DNA of 64,000 nt from Takakia lepidozioides (lineage: Eukaryota > Streptophyta > Takakiopsida > Takakiales > Takakiaceae), in contig CM060733.1 in assembly GCA_030704615.1 (NCBI GenBank), positions 61,382,001 through 61,446,000 of the forward strand, written 5' to 3'. The notes under the pieces were generated by a model that saw only the letters and a list, made by a program, of their open reading frames with translations, searched no databases and had not been told where the DNA came from. Below are positions 24,620-36,650 of the stretch, one piece after another (the stretch's first letter is position 1; the number at the start of each line of letters is the position of its first letter). The position numbers were made by a program, and so were the translations under genes.

Positions 24620-27010
24620 TCACACATCCCCGCAACGTAGAGCAGACTTGATGCGCTGTACCGTACAGGATATGAGATTGTTTACCGTTGAAACCGATTC
24701 CAGAGAGAGCCTGGCTGATGGTATACTGCTCACCAGTATCTGAAAAGCTACCGTCAACAGAGACCCACCTGTGCGAGAGCTACCCGCAAGTTGCCCACTA
24801 TCGTGTTGAACTCCCATGTACCGCCGGTTCTCTGGACCATCTGGGAGAATTGCAAACCCTGAAGGGAGGAGAGCTACATAGTCAGGATCCCCACCCTGCA
24901 ACACAAGGTTCATGGCTGGAATGTCAACAGGCGCATAGATAACCAGTGAACCAGCCACGTCGGTGCAGCTTTCTTGAAGAATGAGCATGTTGCTTTGGCT
25001 TGCGTTCATAGCATTCACCCGCAAAAGTGATACACTATTCCCAGGATCTTGTCCTTTGGCAATGTGTGCCATTTCAGCCACTAGCCCTCCATTCGACAGG
25101 ATGTCCCACTCACTCCGCAATCGCTCGTCCCTAAGAAACTCAAAGACACGTTGAGGAGGTACTGGGAGCCACATAGAGGTGGCAGCACTCAGAACGATGC
25201 CAGGAGGCTCACCCGGATTGTCCACACTCTTGCGAGTCATCACCCGCACGTCATCTTCACCGCTTCCAGAGAGCGTTGTCCAGGTATGGACAGTCGAAGC
25301 ACTCACACCCGCACAGAAATTATTAGTCATGCGCTGAGCCAGTTTCAGCATGCTGCGCCGCCCATTGGCACTTGGCACCCCACCCAGATCTCTTGTGGCA
25401 ATATTGCTTGCGAGCAAACTGGCCAAGCGCTCACACTGTCGCTGAACAGTGGCCACCCACCGTTGCGCACCAAATGCCATGCCTGTGTTGACCAGAGCTC
25501 GATACATGCTGTGGACAGCCCGATCATCATACTCCATGTGTTCCACTGCTGTTATTTTAGAGTATCCGTTTGGGGTCTCCTGGATCAGCATACCTGAAGG
25601 ACGCCTTCTGCAGCGCATCAAAGATGGTGGAGGATTGTCTCGAAGGCTATCCACCGACACATCCACCACAGCCCACACGCCCTCGGCATGCTGCTTGCAG
25701 TAGCGAAGGAAGTAAATCTCGCGCGTGGGTACCAACGGAGACAACACTTGGAGCTCTGCATACATCAGCTGCAAAGCTCCGTTGCGATTCCCAGTCACTC
25801 CCGGGGAGAGGACATCAACAGTCAGAGCTCGAGATACGATGCAAGGAAACATTTCCATCCAGCGCCCGGCGTCCATTAGTGTCTCCACCAAATTCACTCC
25901 ATTCATCATCACCAACCCCGTCTCCCGCGTGGCCTCCGTCTTCAGTCCATGAGGTAGGCTGCCAATCCCTCGTGGAAACTGGCGCACGTACTCTTCATAG
26001 TTTAGCTGTTCTTTGGGAGCATCAGGGCTGGCTATCCACAGAGGATCTTCAGCTTGAGCCATGCGTACCAACTCTTCCATAGCTGTGACAGCGAGCTCCT
26101 CAACCATTGGCTTCTCCGCATCCGTGAGCCCACCTGGCCGAGTCGCTACATCAGCAACTGACGGGCCCTGCACAATGTCCATCCCAGCAGGTACTGCTGC
26201 AGGCATGCCGAAGCTCCCCCCTCCCACTTGCAGATCCAGAGAAGAGCTTGGGACCTGTGCCATTGGCGCGATAGGCCTACCAAGGTACTTCGCAGCCAAA
26301 GCAGAAACACGATCCAGCTCCCCCTTCAAACGTACATTCTCGATGCGCAGCTGCTGCTCGTCAAATGACATATCACCTATAGTTGCGGGACCACCACAGT
26401 GCTGACAAGATGCATTCTTGATTGCTTCCCGCATTGTAATATTTTCGGCCCGCAGTTGATCTCTCTCAGCTCGAAGACTTGAATTGTCAGTTCGCTCTTG
26501 CTGGGCCTTCATTTGTGTTCTCCGGTTTTGAAACCAAAACTTGACCTGGCGAGGTTCTAGGCCGAGGTCTTTGCTCAGCTTCTGTCGCTGTTTGTCATCA
26601 GGGTGGGGGCACTCTTTGAATTGCATTTCCATCTCTTGAATCTGCCGCGGCGTGTGCCTGTGATACCTCTTCTTGCGAGGGGGCAGATCAGGATCCTGAT
26701 CGTCGCCGGAGCCTCCCTCCATGTTGTCACTGCCTGACCTACTTTCGTACTCTTCTTCTTTGTTTTTCTGTTGTTGCTCATTCTCAGCCGTTTGACTCCC
26801 TTCGCGCAGGTTCTCAATCCCACTTGGAGGGGCAAGAGAGAGGCCAGAAGAGGACCCGTAGGCAGTCTTCGGGGGTGGGCGGGACATTGCCAACGGTGGC
26901 ACCGGTCGCGGAGGGGCCATCAACCCAGCGGGCATACCCCCAAAGTCCACAAAGCCCCCCCCCAGCGCACCGTTACAAGTTGATGAGACAACCACACCAC
27001 CCAGCCTCAT
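24620..27010 (-). CDS. HD-ZIP class IV (HD-START) transcription factor
   Basis: A 796-residue protein in one uninterrupted frame. A homeodomain lies at about residues 113-170 (ends [10 protein letters not shown]). A zipper-loop-zipper at about 174-242 has the CQHCGG loop (CxxC) diagnostic of class IV. A START domain begins near 303 ([17 protein letters not shown]) and a conserved C-terminal region ends [14 protein letters not shown]. Class IV members are nuclear DNA-binding proteins that control epidermal identity and differentiation through L1-box sites. I chose ATG at 27008-27010 (MRLGGVV); the frame runs on to TTG at 27052, but an in-frame stop lies at 27059-27061 with no other ATG. Plant homologues are usually split by several introns, so an intronless full-length CDS is unusual. 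No poly-A tract follows the stop. Confidence 0.95.
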   Translation of the reverse strand: MRLGGVVVSSTCNGALGGGFVDFGGMPAGLMAPPRPVPPLAMSRPPPKTAYGSSSGLSLAPPSGIENLREGSQTAENEQQQKNKEEEYESRSGSDNMEGGSGDDQDPDLPPRKKRYHRHTPRQIQEMEMQFKECPHPDDKQRQKLSKDLGLEPRQVKFWFQNRRTQMKAQQERTDNSSLRAERDQLRAENITMREAIKNASCQHCGGPATIGDMSFDEQQLRIENVRLKGELDRVSALAAKYLGRPIAPMAQVPSSSLDLQVGGGSFGMPAAVPAGMDIVQGPSVADVATRPGGLTDAEKPMVEELAVTAMEELVRMAQAEDPLWIASPDAPKEQLNYEEYVRQFPRGIGSLPHGLKTEATRETGLVMMNGVNLVETLMDAGRWMEMFPCIVSRALTVDVLSPGVTGNRNGALQLMYAELQVLSPLVPTREIYFLRYCKQHAEGVWAVVDVSVDSLRDNPPPSLMRCRRRPSGMLIQETPNGYSKITAVEHMEYDDRAVHSMYRALVNTGMAFGAQRWVATVQRQCERLASLLASNIATRDLGGVPSANGRRSMLKLAQRMTNNFCAGVSASTVHTWTTLSGSGEDDVRVMTRKSVDNPGEPPGIVLSAATSMWLPVPPQRVFEFLRDERLRSEWDILSNGGLVAEMAHIAKGQDPGNSVSLLRVNAMNASQSNMLILQESCTDVAGSLVIYAPVDIPAMNLVLQGGDPDYVALLPSGFAILPDGPENRRYMGVQHDSGQLAGSSRTGGSLLTVAFQILVSSIPSARLSLESVSTVNNLISCTVQRIKSALRCGDV

Positions 27011-28200
27011 TCGTCCGCAGCTCTCCCAGGACTGATCAGAAGCCTTTACCAAGCCCCACTAGGAGCACAGATAACTTGTACTCTCATTTTGCCATTTGCA
27101 AACACAGAGAACCAGCCAGTTGTCTTCCACCAGAGAGGATTACTGATATTTCTGGGACCCTGTTGTAGGTATATAAACTTCACCTGTCTTTATTACGACA
27201 TGAGCATAGCGGGTAGGCTTCCGGGCCACGGGAAGATGTGACTTGGTTATCGTGTCAGTCCGTTTGAAGCACGTTGCTGTAGCTTCCAAGGAGGACTTGT
27301 AATCTGAACAGTCGTTCCCAAATCTAGATGTTGAGATAAGGCCTTCAACTCGAGTATATACACTCGAAACCACCCCACAAGATGGGGTGAGAGAAAAGAA
27401 CAAGTAAGGGTTCCACTGCAGTTCTGTGAAAATTGTATCAAACCAGAAATATTGCAGTGCCAGTCCCGGAGGAAGAGGAGGTGGAGAATGTAGATAAAGC
27501 GGAAAAAACGAGAGCAAGGGACTGGAGAGAAGAGGGAGGCAACGCAAAGTGCACGGCACTGTTGAACTTTGCCTCCCGCCCTCTCTCCAACCGTCCAGAG
27601 AAAAGGAGGGAGAGAGAAGCAGCACCGTTGGTGCTGAAACTCCTGTCTCTCTCTTTTTCTCCCTCTCGGAGAACAAGTCAAGTGCTCAACACTGCAACAT
27701 TCCTAGTTACACCCGATTCAACAAAAGTATCTCGAACCTCCACACAAGTTACCTTCTGGTCACCACCGCCAACAGGATTTTCCTTCGCAGCTCTGCCACA
27801 AGTAAAGAGCTCTCCCTTCCTTCAACCCAATTCTTCCAGAGACACGGCTACAACAATCAGCTAGCTACAAAGACTTCAAGGCTAGTTTTCGTACATGATA
27901 TACTGGAGAAAAGAGATTCAACAGGTGTGGCCAAAAGGAGTGATGGAGCACCAGAAGCTGAAGAGAGGACAAGGCAAAGGAGAGAGCCGCGTGTGGGTGG
28001 GGAGCAATGAAGGCACGTACGAACAAAGCGGGCGCTAGTAATGGCGGCCTTCAATGCGTCCACGGCCTTCACGCTTCCTTTACTGCAGCATTAACTGCGC
28101 CTGCGATTTGCGGGCCCTGCCAGAGCTACCTTACGCCTCCCCAAGAGAAGCTGCTGCTGCGCTTGTCTATATAGACTTGTTTTTTTTGGGGCTGTTTCAC
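27011..28200 (-). promoter_or_regulatory. Upstream region/5' UTR of the HD-ZIP IV gene
   Basis: No homologous coding sequence is seen here. It contains a CT-rich run (plus-strand 27648-27668), which on the transcript strand is GA-rich and typical of plant 5' leaders. Short upstream frames exist (27140-27676, minus). I cannot place the TATA box or transcription start. Confidence 0.4.
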
Positions 28201-30180
28201 AGCTGATCCTGCGCTTGCCTATATACTATCTACACTTGTGCGCGCAGACTTGGCCCCCCTTCATCAGCGCTGTTGACCTTTGCGCTCCACCCAACTCTTG
28301 TTTTTTTTCCCTTTTCTTCCTCCTCGCTGATCTTGCAGGCTGCCAAGTCATAGACAAGCCGCAGCGCCATCCCGATTAGCATGCCACCTTCACATGCATA
28401 GAAGGCTGCAAGGGGATTTTTAGTGAAGTTCAAATTAGTTGGCAATTTGTCGACCGTGGATCTTTTTTATTCTCTTCATGTGCCTCTAGTGGAGGTTGGG
28501 TAATGTGTGAGCATGTTCACTTGAGCAAAATAAAATATTTTGGATGTTAAGAATATGCTATGAATGATAAAGTGAAACTGTGCCCATGTGAAAGAATTTG
28601 GAAAAGATATTGTAATCTTGGATCACATGAACAGAAACAACCCAACCATGAAGGTAAGAAAGACCGTCAAATATTTCTCAAGTCCGCACATATATATCGA
28701 CAAGATTAAGGAGCTTAAGTTGTTTGCTAATAAGAAAAAAATGAAAAGGTTCATCAGCAAACTACTTTTATAAACTTGTGGTAATAGACATATAGCAAGA
28801 AAGCATGAAGGGAGATGCTGGATGTAGTTTGCAGATGTGCTAAGCTGTCCCTAGGACCCCGGCCGCACCTAGCTATTAGGTTGCCATAAGCCCATGCTAA
28901 GATGGGGGGTTGATATCGCCCGAGCATGCTCACGTGAACACAACCCACGGTCATTGGAGTTTTATGTTTTTAAACCTTGGTTATAGGAGTTATTATGTTT
29001 TCAAAATGAAATAAAACCATAAGCGGGTATAGAGGTTTGGTACATTTATACGGTACATCTGCGCCAATTCAGCGAGGCGAAACCTTCCGTAGTGTAGCCA
29101 GAAACCCTAAACCTATAGCAGCGACAGCGGCAAGTTTCGCATTGAGAAATATTTGATGATATGGGCACCAACCTAAGCAGCGGTGGGTTTTGCATTGAGA
29201 AACCCTTCGTGTATAGCTTGAGTCGAAACTTTCTATACGAAATCCAATCACCGAACAATCCCACATCCCAAATTTCTTGTAGTGGGTTTAGATTTAGGCA
29301 CAAGTTAGTAAGCTTTCCCTACTTGATCCACGTTAGCAAACACATGCAAGACTAAATCAATTGTTTTAGACATTCGCCCCCTTTGGCATAAGCCTGACTC
29401 TAAAAACTAATTTCAAAGTGTTCTAATCTAGATTTCTAATCTAGTGTTTTAATCTAGTATGCTTTCTTCCTTGGCTGGTTGGTACAGAGTTCCATGGGCG
29501 AGGACCTTAAATTTGCGGTGAAGCCTCACCGCCCACTCTCGCGCTTATTATGAACAGGGGTTGGTGTTGTGTGAGCACAACGCGAGAAAAAGCCACGCCT
29601 CTTACGTAACATGATCATAAGGTATAGGTTCTTTCATAGGGGGCCCTGCCTTGCGGTACGATGTAAAGACTTCTCGTAAGAGCTTCGATTTGTCATCCGA
29701 GTGTTTGAAGAAAGTAGGTAGGGTAGCATGCACATTTCCCTTATGAACAATGGTGTAAAGAGGGGACCAACCCCACTGATGCGCTTCATTTTCACAATGC
29801 CAATTGGCATAATGAAAATTTGGTGCAGAAAAGTCGTAGAGCTTAAAGGGAAAATGGAGAAAAACCTCAGAGAAAAAACTTCAGGACTGGCAAATTGAAA
29901 AGTATGTCAACAACGATTGAGTAAGGCTCCTCCTAGTGGGAGACTTCAGTAGGAAAATTGGTTATGCGAAAAGCAAGTCCAATGTTTCAGAGAAGGACTG
30001 GAAATGGGCTATTTTCTTTCGTTGTTAAAAACCTCTTTGACCGAATTTGAAGACTCAAGTGGTCGTGCCCGCCATTTTTGTTCTTGTGATCTATATGTTA
30101 TGTAGGCGAAACTCCCCCACAGGGTTTTCTTTGTTGACCAGAACGTACAGCAGGCCAGAATCCAGCACACCAGAAACAAA
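28200..30180. other. No recognised gene
   Basis: Short frames only. This stretch separates the HD-ZIP gene from the first palindrome-marked locus at 30187. Confidence 0.4.
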
Positions 30181-30186
30181 GGACGA

Positions 30187-30212
30187 GAACGTCCACTGGA
30201 CATTCGAGGTTC
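30187..30212. repeat. 26-bp palindrome, copy 1
   Basis: GAACGTCCACTG, GA, CATTCGAGGTTC. Three mismatches to the family consensus. It lies 3' of the transposase-like gene on its transcript strand and is the leftmost copy seen. Confidence 0.7.
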
Positions 30213-30364
30213 AGTGCGACATAAGAAGATAATAAAAAAGATCCCCCAACGCAAACAAGAAGGGCCATATAGAGAAGAAAAAAAATATTTCTTAAATCGA
30301 AGTACTGGAGTTGACCTCAACAATATGTCCGTGGTCTGGAACTCGCTTGCACGACTCGCTTTCT

Positions 30365-33070
30365 GACTAACGATTAGTCTCCTCCAAATTAGCGCGCGCC
30401 TTCACTGCTTCGGCGGCAGTAATTCTCTTAGTGCTATTCCTTGTCGTATTTTTTTGTGGAGGCATTGTCCACACAACATTGTTCACGTGGATCCATTGAG
30501 GAGGATCTGACGAGTTATACTCCCAAAGTTTTGACCAACAGTCCTTGTACATTTCCAAGTCTGTTGGGTTACCACCTTTTCTCGGTCTCCACCACTCCAC
30601 CTTCACCTTCTTAAAATTAGGGTCCTCCCTTTCGCGGATCACGTCAGATATTGCCAGCCCCATCCAGAGCGGGCACGTACTTGGGGCATGAGGGCGAACG
30701 AGCACAAAAAACCCATTCTCAATATTTTTGACAGATTCAAGGATATTCTTGGTCGCCTACACCTCGGGCCACAGTAAGGTTCTAGGATTTCATCATCTTC
30801 TTCCACATCTAGCACTATATGTGGATGGATTCCATCTCTGAGATGATTCTTGGACCAATTTGTTTTCGGTCAGAATCCCTCAAGAAGATGAATACGCTCG
30901 GGAACTTCTAGAATTAGCTTATCTAGCTCGGCGAGAATGTTTCCCCAGTACTGGTCGTATTGTTCCATTCGACCTTTATAATGATCGTCAAGCATCATTC
31001 ATTTCGTCCAAAAATCCCTGTATTTTTTTATTCCATTCTTTAATGAATGACTGTTTTTCGGAGGAGTTGTCCCCGACTCCCCAGATAGGTCTCCTTGGAA
31101 CGGCGTCTGGGTCTCCTTCAGGGAGCTTGGGAGTCCCCTCAGGATTGGACTTCCACATCTTCACGCTATTGTTTGTTGGAAGCCAATCCGAATCAGTAGC
31201 GGACTTCCAGCCCTCCGCATCCTTAAAAAAAACGGAAGACGTGCATCTCCGAAATCCCGACCAACGCCTCCTTTCCATCCAAAATATAACCCTTTACAAA
31301 ATTCTTGAAGTCGAGAACCTCCTGAATAATCTATGGAATGAACTGCAGATCTTGCGAGGTCATAAATGACCTCATCAAATCTGAAAGAATGTAGGTGCTT
31401 CGTTCCTTCAGCTTCTTCGAAAGGTAGCTGAAGAACCCGTCGATGTCCTCATGGGTGTGTCCGACCATTAGGAACCCTAGCTGGATCTCTTCAAAAACAT
31501 CTTTGGCAGTCAGGAGGAATAGAAAAGCAAGCATCCATCTGTTCTTATTGTCCTTCGCGGAGTTGTCCATTTGCAAGTACAGTCTTCTCGGAAGTGGACG
31601 AGCACCACGTTTGTCTTCCGGCCTGTAGGGTTTAAGAGCATCCAAACATCTCGATTTACCTCTTAAAAGTGATTCGAAAAACTCGTTTTGAAGTTGGTAA
31701 TCAAAAATGTTCCTAGACTCGCGACAGGTTGGCTTCTCCAGCTGGCGCAGGCAACGTGCCTAAGAACCAATTGTAAAGTTTGAATTTTCCTTCCAGAACT
31801 CAAGAGAATACTGACCGTAAGCTCCATCACCGTGTCCGTGCGTGACCATTCCCGTTAGTGAAACTGGAAGCTGACCCAATCCAGAAATCATCTTGTTTGG
31901 AGTCTGAAGCCTTGGAACACCTGTTTTCCTATGATCCATTTTGTCGTGAATAATACAGAGAAACTCCTCCGGAATCATAACAGACTCATTCCTCCAGCTA
32001 TGGTACAGTCTTCTGTACGACTCTTGGTGCCTCAAATGTTTATCAAGCGCTCGTTTGTGTGTCACCTGTTCCGTACTTCTCTTGACAGACTTTCTGATCA
32101 GGTCCTTTAACATCTCACACTCTATGCACTTCGCAAATGTGCTCCCAGTTTTACGAACCTCCACGTTAGAAAATATCCGACTCCGGATGCGGCTAACAGC
32201 CGACTGCGAGACTCCTTCCAATCCGAAAAGTTTGTTCGTCTGTTACAATAAGGCAGGGTCAGGAAAGGAACGTCCACTGGACAGTGGAGGTTCATGAAAC
32301 TAGAACCACAGTCGAAAGAGACAAAATCGAAGGAATGATCATCCACATTTGAATCAGAAAAAACTTCCAGGAAAGAAATTGAAGAATGGAGATTTCATAC
32401 CTCGTTGGACTCGTCTCGTATTTGCTTCCAGTTCATTTCAGGTGGTAAGACTCTCAAAGTATCCCTCCTTCCCTCCCCAATGCATCTTGTCTTATGGGGC
32501 ATGAGGTCAATATTTCCGTTGATAATGAACATAATGTTACCCTCTGCCTGAAGCGTCCGTGGGCGTGGCCTCTTCACTCCACGGTTCCCATGGAGACTTG
32601 ACAACCAACCCTGTTTACTCAACTTTTTGTACTTCATGTATGTGGACCTGCCAATTCCATGAATTGTCCACCAAGCAGTCTCACAAACATCTAGATCCTC
32701 AATCGTAACGTATGCCCTATGAGAGGTCCATTCCAGCATGTGAAGCCGTTTTGAAACATTTAGTCCATGTTCTCTCCTCTCATCGAAAGTGGATGCCTAA
32801 AACGAAGTACGGATAGCCAAGGTTTTTCGCCAATCGAAATATTGACAGCAATGAAGTCTGCAGCAAGGTGCTGTTCACGGACCGGACTTCCTCCAAAGTA
32901 AGATTCTTCATTCTTTTTTTGGAATGTTCCAAATCTCGATCCCTCTTCTTCCTCGTAAAATGCCGATACGCCACTTTCTTCACACCTGCCTTGTGATCTT
33001 TGTACAAGATACTGTCAGAAGATCTAATAAAAATCTCCAGATCATTTGAGAGTAGTCTCCCACTTTTCAA
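30365..33070 (-). pseudogene. Large DDE-transposase-like protein (GHTHEDID type), multi-exon, broken
   Basis: Minus-strand segments run in order. 33070-32780 is a basic N-terminal part. 32739-32402 contains HGNRGVKRPRPRTLQAEG and LMPHKTRCIGEG. 32239-31760 contains EEFLCIIHDKMDHRKTGVPR and GMVTHGHGDGAYG. 31757-31331 contains LYLQMDNSAKDNKNRW and GFLMVGHTHEDIDGFFSYL. 31278-30988 contains SDWLPTNN and TPKLPEGDP. 30705-30367 contains CPLWMGLAI and VEWWRPRKG. Asp in IIHDKMD, Asp in QMDN and Glu/Asp in HTHEDID have the order of an RNase-H-fold D-D-E/D triad. A GT-AG intron (32400-32240, 161 bp) joins two segments exactly in frame and contains a palindrome. A TAG at 31757-31759 and frame changes near 31330 and 30980 break it. 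Similar proteins occur as uncharacterised, transposon-like families in plants and invertebrates. Confidence 0.7.
32268..32293. repeat. 26-bp palindrome, copy 2 (intronic)
   Basis: One mismatch to the consensus (G at position 5). It sits within the 161-bp intron of the transposase-like gene. Confidence 0.9.
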
Positions 33071-33094
33071 AAGTTGTGTTTTTATTAAAGGTCA

Positions 33095-33726
33095 TTTTAC
33101 AAGAGACATCAAAGATCCAGATCCTCCATAAATTATTCTGGTGACAAGAACTCCAACATCATCCTCTCCCAATTTGTCATTGAGGATCACCTCATCCGGA
33201 ATGCAGGCTTGAATCCTCCCCTCGAACCGTGCACCCCCATCATCACCCAATAGTTTGCATTGCAAGTTTCTCCATTGTTTCTTCCGAGTCCTACGCTCGG
33301 ATTCCCGGAACTCTTCGATGGTCTGTGGTTTGATTCATCCTCGTCGACATCAGAGTTTTCGGCGGTATACCTTGTTTCCGGCTTAAAATCAGGATTCATG
33401 TCAAGCCCTCCTTGATACTCGTTATTCTCCGCATGAACTTCGCCAACATTCCACACCACCGGGGTCCCAATGGCCTCCTTCAAGGTGTCAGCATCCATAT
33501 GTCCATAAGGAAGATGACATAATGAGTGTGCTTCATCACAGGAGATGAGAACCACTGAAATGGTTGAGGAAGATAATTGGTGTCCATGACAGGTCCCAAC
33601 CCCGGAGACATTAAGGCAGTCCCCAGTTGCTACTGCAGATGAAGACCCGGGAAGAGTAAGAAACACTCTTTGACCCGTCTCTAAGCTCATGATCACCGGA
33701 ACCTCCACTGCACAGGCGAGGTTCAA
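33095..33726 (-). CDS. Hypothetical protein upstream of the transposase-like gene
   Basis: A minus-strand frame (33726-33187) with plausible coding character continues after a single frame change near 33205 into a segment reading IPDEVILNDKLGEDDVGVLV and ending at about 33098. The start could be the ATG at about 33690 (MSLETGQRVFL) rather than the first Met, because the first ten codons fall in a palindrome copy. It is followed 25 bp later by the transposase-like gene on the same strand. I do not recognise a domain; an acidic stretch (ENSDVDEDES) is present. Confidence 0.5.
33699..33724. repeat. 26-bp palindrome, copy 3
   Basis: Arms GAACCTCCACTG and CAGGCGAGGTTC with centre CA. It overlaps the 5' edge of the hypothetical minus-strand frame. 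Confidence 0.8.
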
Positions 33727-33914
33727 GAAACTGAAAACCCCTCCGTGACGACCTTACTCACAGTTATAAGCAGTATGAGTTAAGACTATATTCAGAGATG
33801 AATCAATAAAATAAAAGGAAATACACTCGCGTATGAACGTTTCAGAGAAGTAGAATAGAAATGGAATTATTGTTTGTTCTGGAACATGTCATGTGAAGAT
33901 TGAGTCTAATTATA

Positions 33915-33940
33915 TAACCTCCACTGTACAATGGAGGTTG
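33915..33940. repeat. 26-bp palindrome, copy 4
   Basis: Arms AACCTCCACTG and CAATGGAGGTT around TA. It lies in the 5' leader or first intron of the minus-strand gene set. A partial fifth copy (CTGTCCAGTGGAGGTCC) follows at 34044-34060. Confidence 0.8.
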
Positions 33941-34404
33941 GATGAGATACAGATGAAAAAAGTAGGACAGATGAATACTAGTGGATGAATATGGTTACAT
34001 GGATGAATATTGTAATGACGGATGAATGTGAGCATTGACGCGACTGTCCAGTGGAGGTCCACGACTTGAGGGATGACGAAACACAGAAATTGGAGAGATG
34101 GACAAATATAGCGAAAGGTGAGTATAGGACTGTAATTTCTAAACATGCAGATGAGAAATAAGTAGATTTTCCTGTAGACTATCGAAAACACACAGATGTC
34201 ATAACATTTTCTGCGGGAGAAAATGCAGTTCACACGAGAGATTATGGAAATTCAGAGATGTACACCTGCGATGGCCATAGAGGTACATGATGCTTAGAGA
34301 GGTGCACTATGGGCAGTGAGGTTGGAGATGACCAGAGAGGTGCGGGAAACACAATCTGCAAGTGAGAGGTATGGAGATAGAAGTTTGAACAGTTTGCACT
34401 CAGA

Positions 34405-34417
34405 CCTTATATAGAGG
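34405..34417 (-). promoter_or_regulatory. TATA box of the minus-strand gene set
   Basis: On the minus strand CCTCTATATAAGG lies downstream of a GTTCGATTGTGG...CGGCGCCGG block and about 680 bp upstream of the first minus-strand coding frame. It faces away from the plus-strand TATA at 35118. Confidence 0.55.
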
Positions 34418-35117
34418 TGGAAACCAGGTTGCCCGCTGGAACTCCTCCAATGGGATAATGCGATACATTGTCTCGCAGATTGATTTCCGGCGCCGTTGAT
34501 ATCCGATATGGCCACAATCGAACGGTTCTGGATGGTGTAGGAGTGCACTCTTTGACCGATTTCGGAAAAGAATGTCCTTTACTGGTAGAACCCTATGTAA
34601 CAATTATGATGCCAGAACGATAATGGTGGTTCAATGGTTTTGTACTCGTGCTTATTTTGCATTCAATGTTGTCCAAGTGGATCAAGGCCTGACGCAGTTG
34701 ATAAACGTTTCATGAAATCGTGCATCTATGACACTTGGCCGAGAATGCGGTGGGCGTAAATGAGTGACAGAGGAAATATTCCAAGCCTTAATCCGCCGAA
34801 TGTAGACATGGTCAGGAGCAATAATTCCAAGCGGCAAAACGCCGCAGGAGGATCTGACTTGTACATTTCATTTATCGTCATGTGTGGGGTGTGGGAAATA
34901 TCCCGCGAGGTTATAATTGATGATCATGTGCAAGGGATCAATAACGTCATATTTTCTTGTTCATTCATCTATTTTTCATTTCATCTAATCATTCGTAAAA
35001 TGGATGGACAGAATGGAAATGATGAATTGGATGATATTTGCATGGATGTTGGATGGAACACTCGCGACCGTTCGATTTCGAAAGGACGCAATGGTTCAGA
35101 TCCTTTGCGACGGCACC

Positions 35118-35124
35118 ATATAAG
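35118..35124 (+). promoter_or_regulatory. TATA box of the plus-strand gene set
   Basis: CACCATATAAGGGG, about 335 bp upstream of the first ATG at 35454. A GACCGTTCGATTTCG block lies about 55 bp upstream, resembling the AACCGTTCGATTGTG block of the opposing promoter. The following leader is rich in GAGAG words. Confidence 0.55.
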
Positions 35125-35453
35125 GGGTGTGGAGTTCAGCCCACCCTTTCGACACTCCATTGTGTACGCGGAAGCGCTGCGGAAATGCTAAGACAGACTA
35201 GCGCTAGAAAAGAGAGAGTTTTGAAGAGGGGAGAGCGTGAAGAGTAGAGAGTGTGTTGTGCAGGGTGCCGTGAGAGCAAAGAGAAGAGAGTGTGCAGTTC
35301 AGTGCAACGTGAGAGTGCAGTGAAGGAAAGCAAGCAGACAGCGGATTCAAGTGCAGACAGGAGACGGGAGGGAAGCAGAGCGTAAGGGAGAGCGGAGCGG
35401 AGTGGTGGAAGCTTAAGGGTCAGGCGTTTCAGGTCAGCAACAGGGGCACCGAA

Positions 35454-36422
35454 ATGGCTCAGGCATCCATCAGGTAATGTTCTCGTTTACAGTTTCTATC
35501 TAGTTTGATGTCATTCTCTTTTGCTCGCTCTGGATTGTTTTGATATGTTGGTTTGTTGTTGTTATGTTGTTTCAGTTTGTTCTGTTTGTTGATTTGCTTT
35601 TCTTTTTGTTTTGCTGTTGCTTTTGTTGGTCAGCATCGCCCACGTCGCTGTTGGTTTGTTTTTGTTTCCTCACTTGCTTTCGTTCCAGAGGTTATAGAGC
35701 ACCATTTGTTTCTTGCATATTACGTTTCGTGAGTGTGCTGCCTTGTCTGATGCGGAGCATCTCATTTCAATTCATTGCTTCAAAAGCTGTTTCAATTAGT
35801 TTGAATTGATTAAAGCTATTTCCTGCGTTGATTTTTTGTTTTGTCAGTATAAAAAGGTGCGTAGGAGTGCACACGGTGGCCAAAGATGGTTCTGAGACCG
35901 TCGTCGACATCTGTAAGAGGCCAAGGAGACAGAATCCAGTAAACATCAACGAAGCAGAAAACCAAGACGCATCACTGGTTTTATCAAAAAACAAAAACCT
36001 TCAAGAAGAGATTTGAGAATCAAATATCAGATGTGGGCTCTGACGTGCGAACCTTCATAAATCCGGGCACTGACGAATCAATGTTTGAGGGAGTTATTCG
36101 ACAGGAGACAATGGAGGAAACAGAGGAAGAGAAAGATGAAAGTGATGAGTGCAATCTTCAATCTGATTCAGATAATGACATTTCTGTAGGAGATAGTGAA
36201 CAGTCCTCGGGATCCGTCCTTCCGTCCTCTCCCAGATACAGTCCTGACTCTCCTCAGTATCTAGTATCTGTCCTTGTCATTTCTCCAGAATATGTCTCTG
36301 CAGATTCTCCTCAGTACGTCCCTGGAGATTCTCCAGAATACATCTCTAGAGATTCTCCGACATATACCCCTAGAGAGTACTCCCCTGAAACCCTCAGGAT
36401 GATTCGAGAGAGGCTCATGTAG
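35454..36422 (+). CDS. Acidic protein with RNA-polymerase-II-CTD-like SPxY repeats
   Basis: ATG at 35454 opens a 20-nt exon (MAQASI) ending CAG/GTAATG. A GT-AG intron (35474-35847) joins in phase to exon 2 (KRCVGVHTVAKDGSETVVDI...). Around 35985-36016, near A-runs, the frame shifts: the first frame stops at 36014-36016 and the next continues to a stop at about 36420. The product would be about 190 residues: a basic N-terminus, an acidic centre (EETEEEKDESDE) and a C-terminus of about seven units of S-P-x-Y-x-x-x-D (SPRYSPD, SPQYVPGD, SPEYISRD, SPTYTPRE). That spacing mimics the YSPTSPS heptads of RPB1. No catalytic domain is visible. I do not recognise a named family, and the CTD analogy is mine. 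Confidence 0.6.
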
Positions 36423-36650
36423 TTATTGTAGATATAAGAAAATGAAAAGATGAACCTCATCTTACAAAAGAATATCGAGTTCTTGTAGATATTAGGTATT
36501 CGTTATTGGAACAATTTTGAGACCGCATGATGTATGGAATGGCGAGACAAGCCTTCTCTGAATAAATGTTTTTCCTCTTATGAGTGAAATTTTTTTTTTC
36601 CTCCTGAATTGAATTCTTTTATCTGTTAGCTATGAGCGTGTGAAGTGGTG

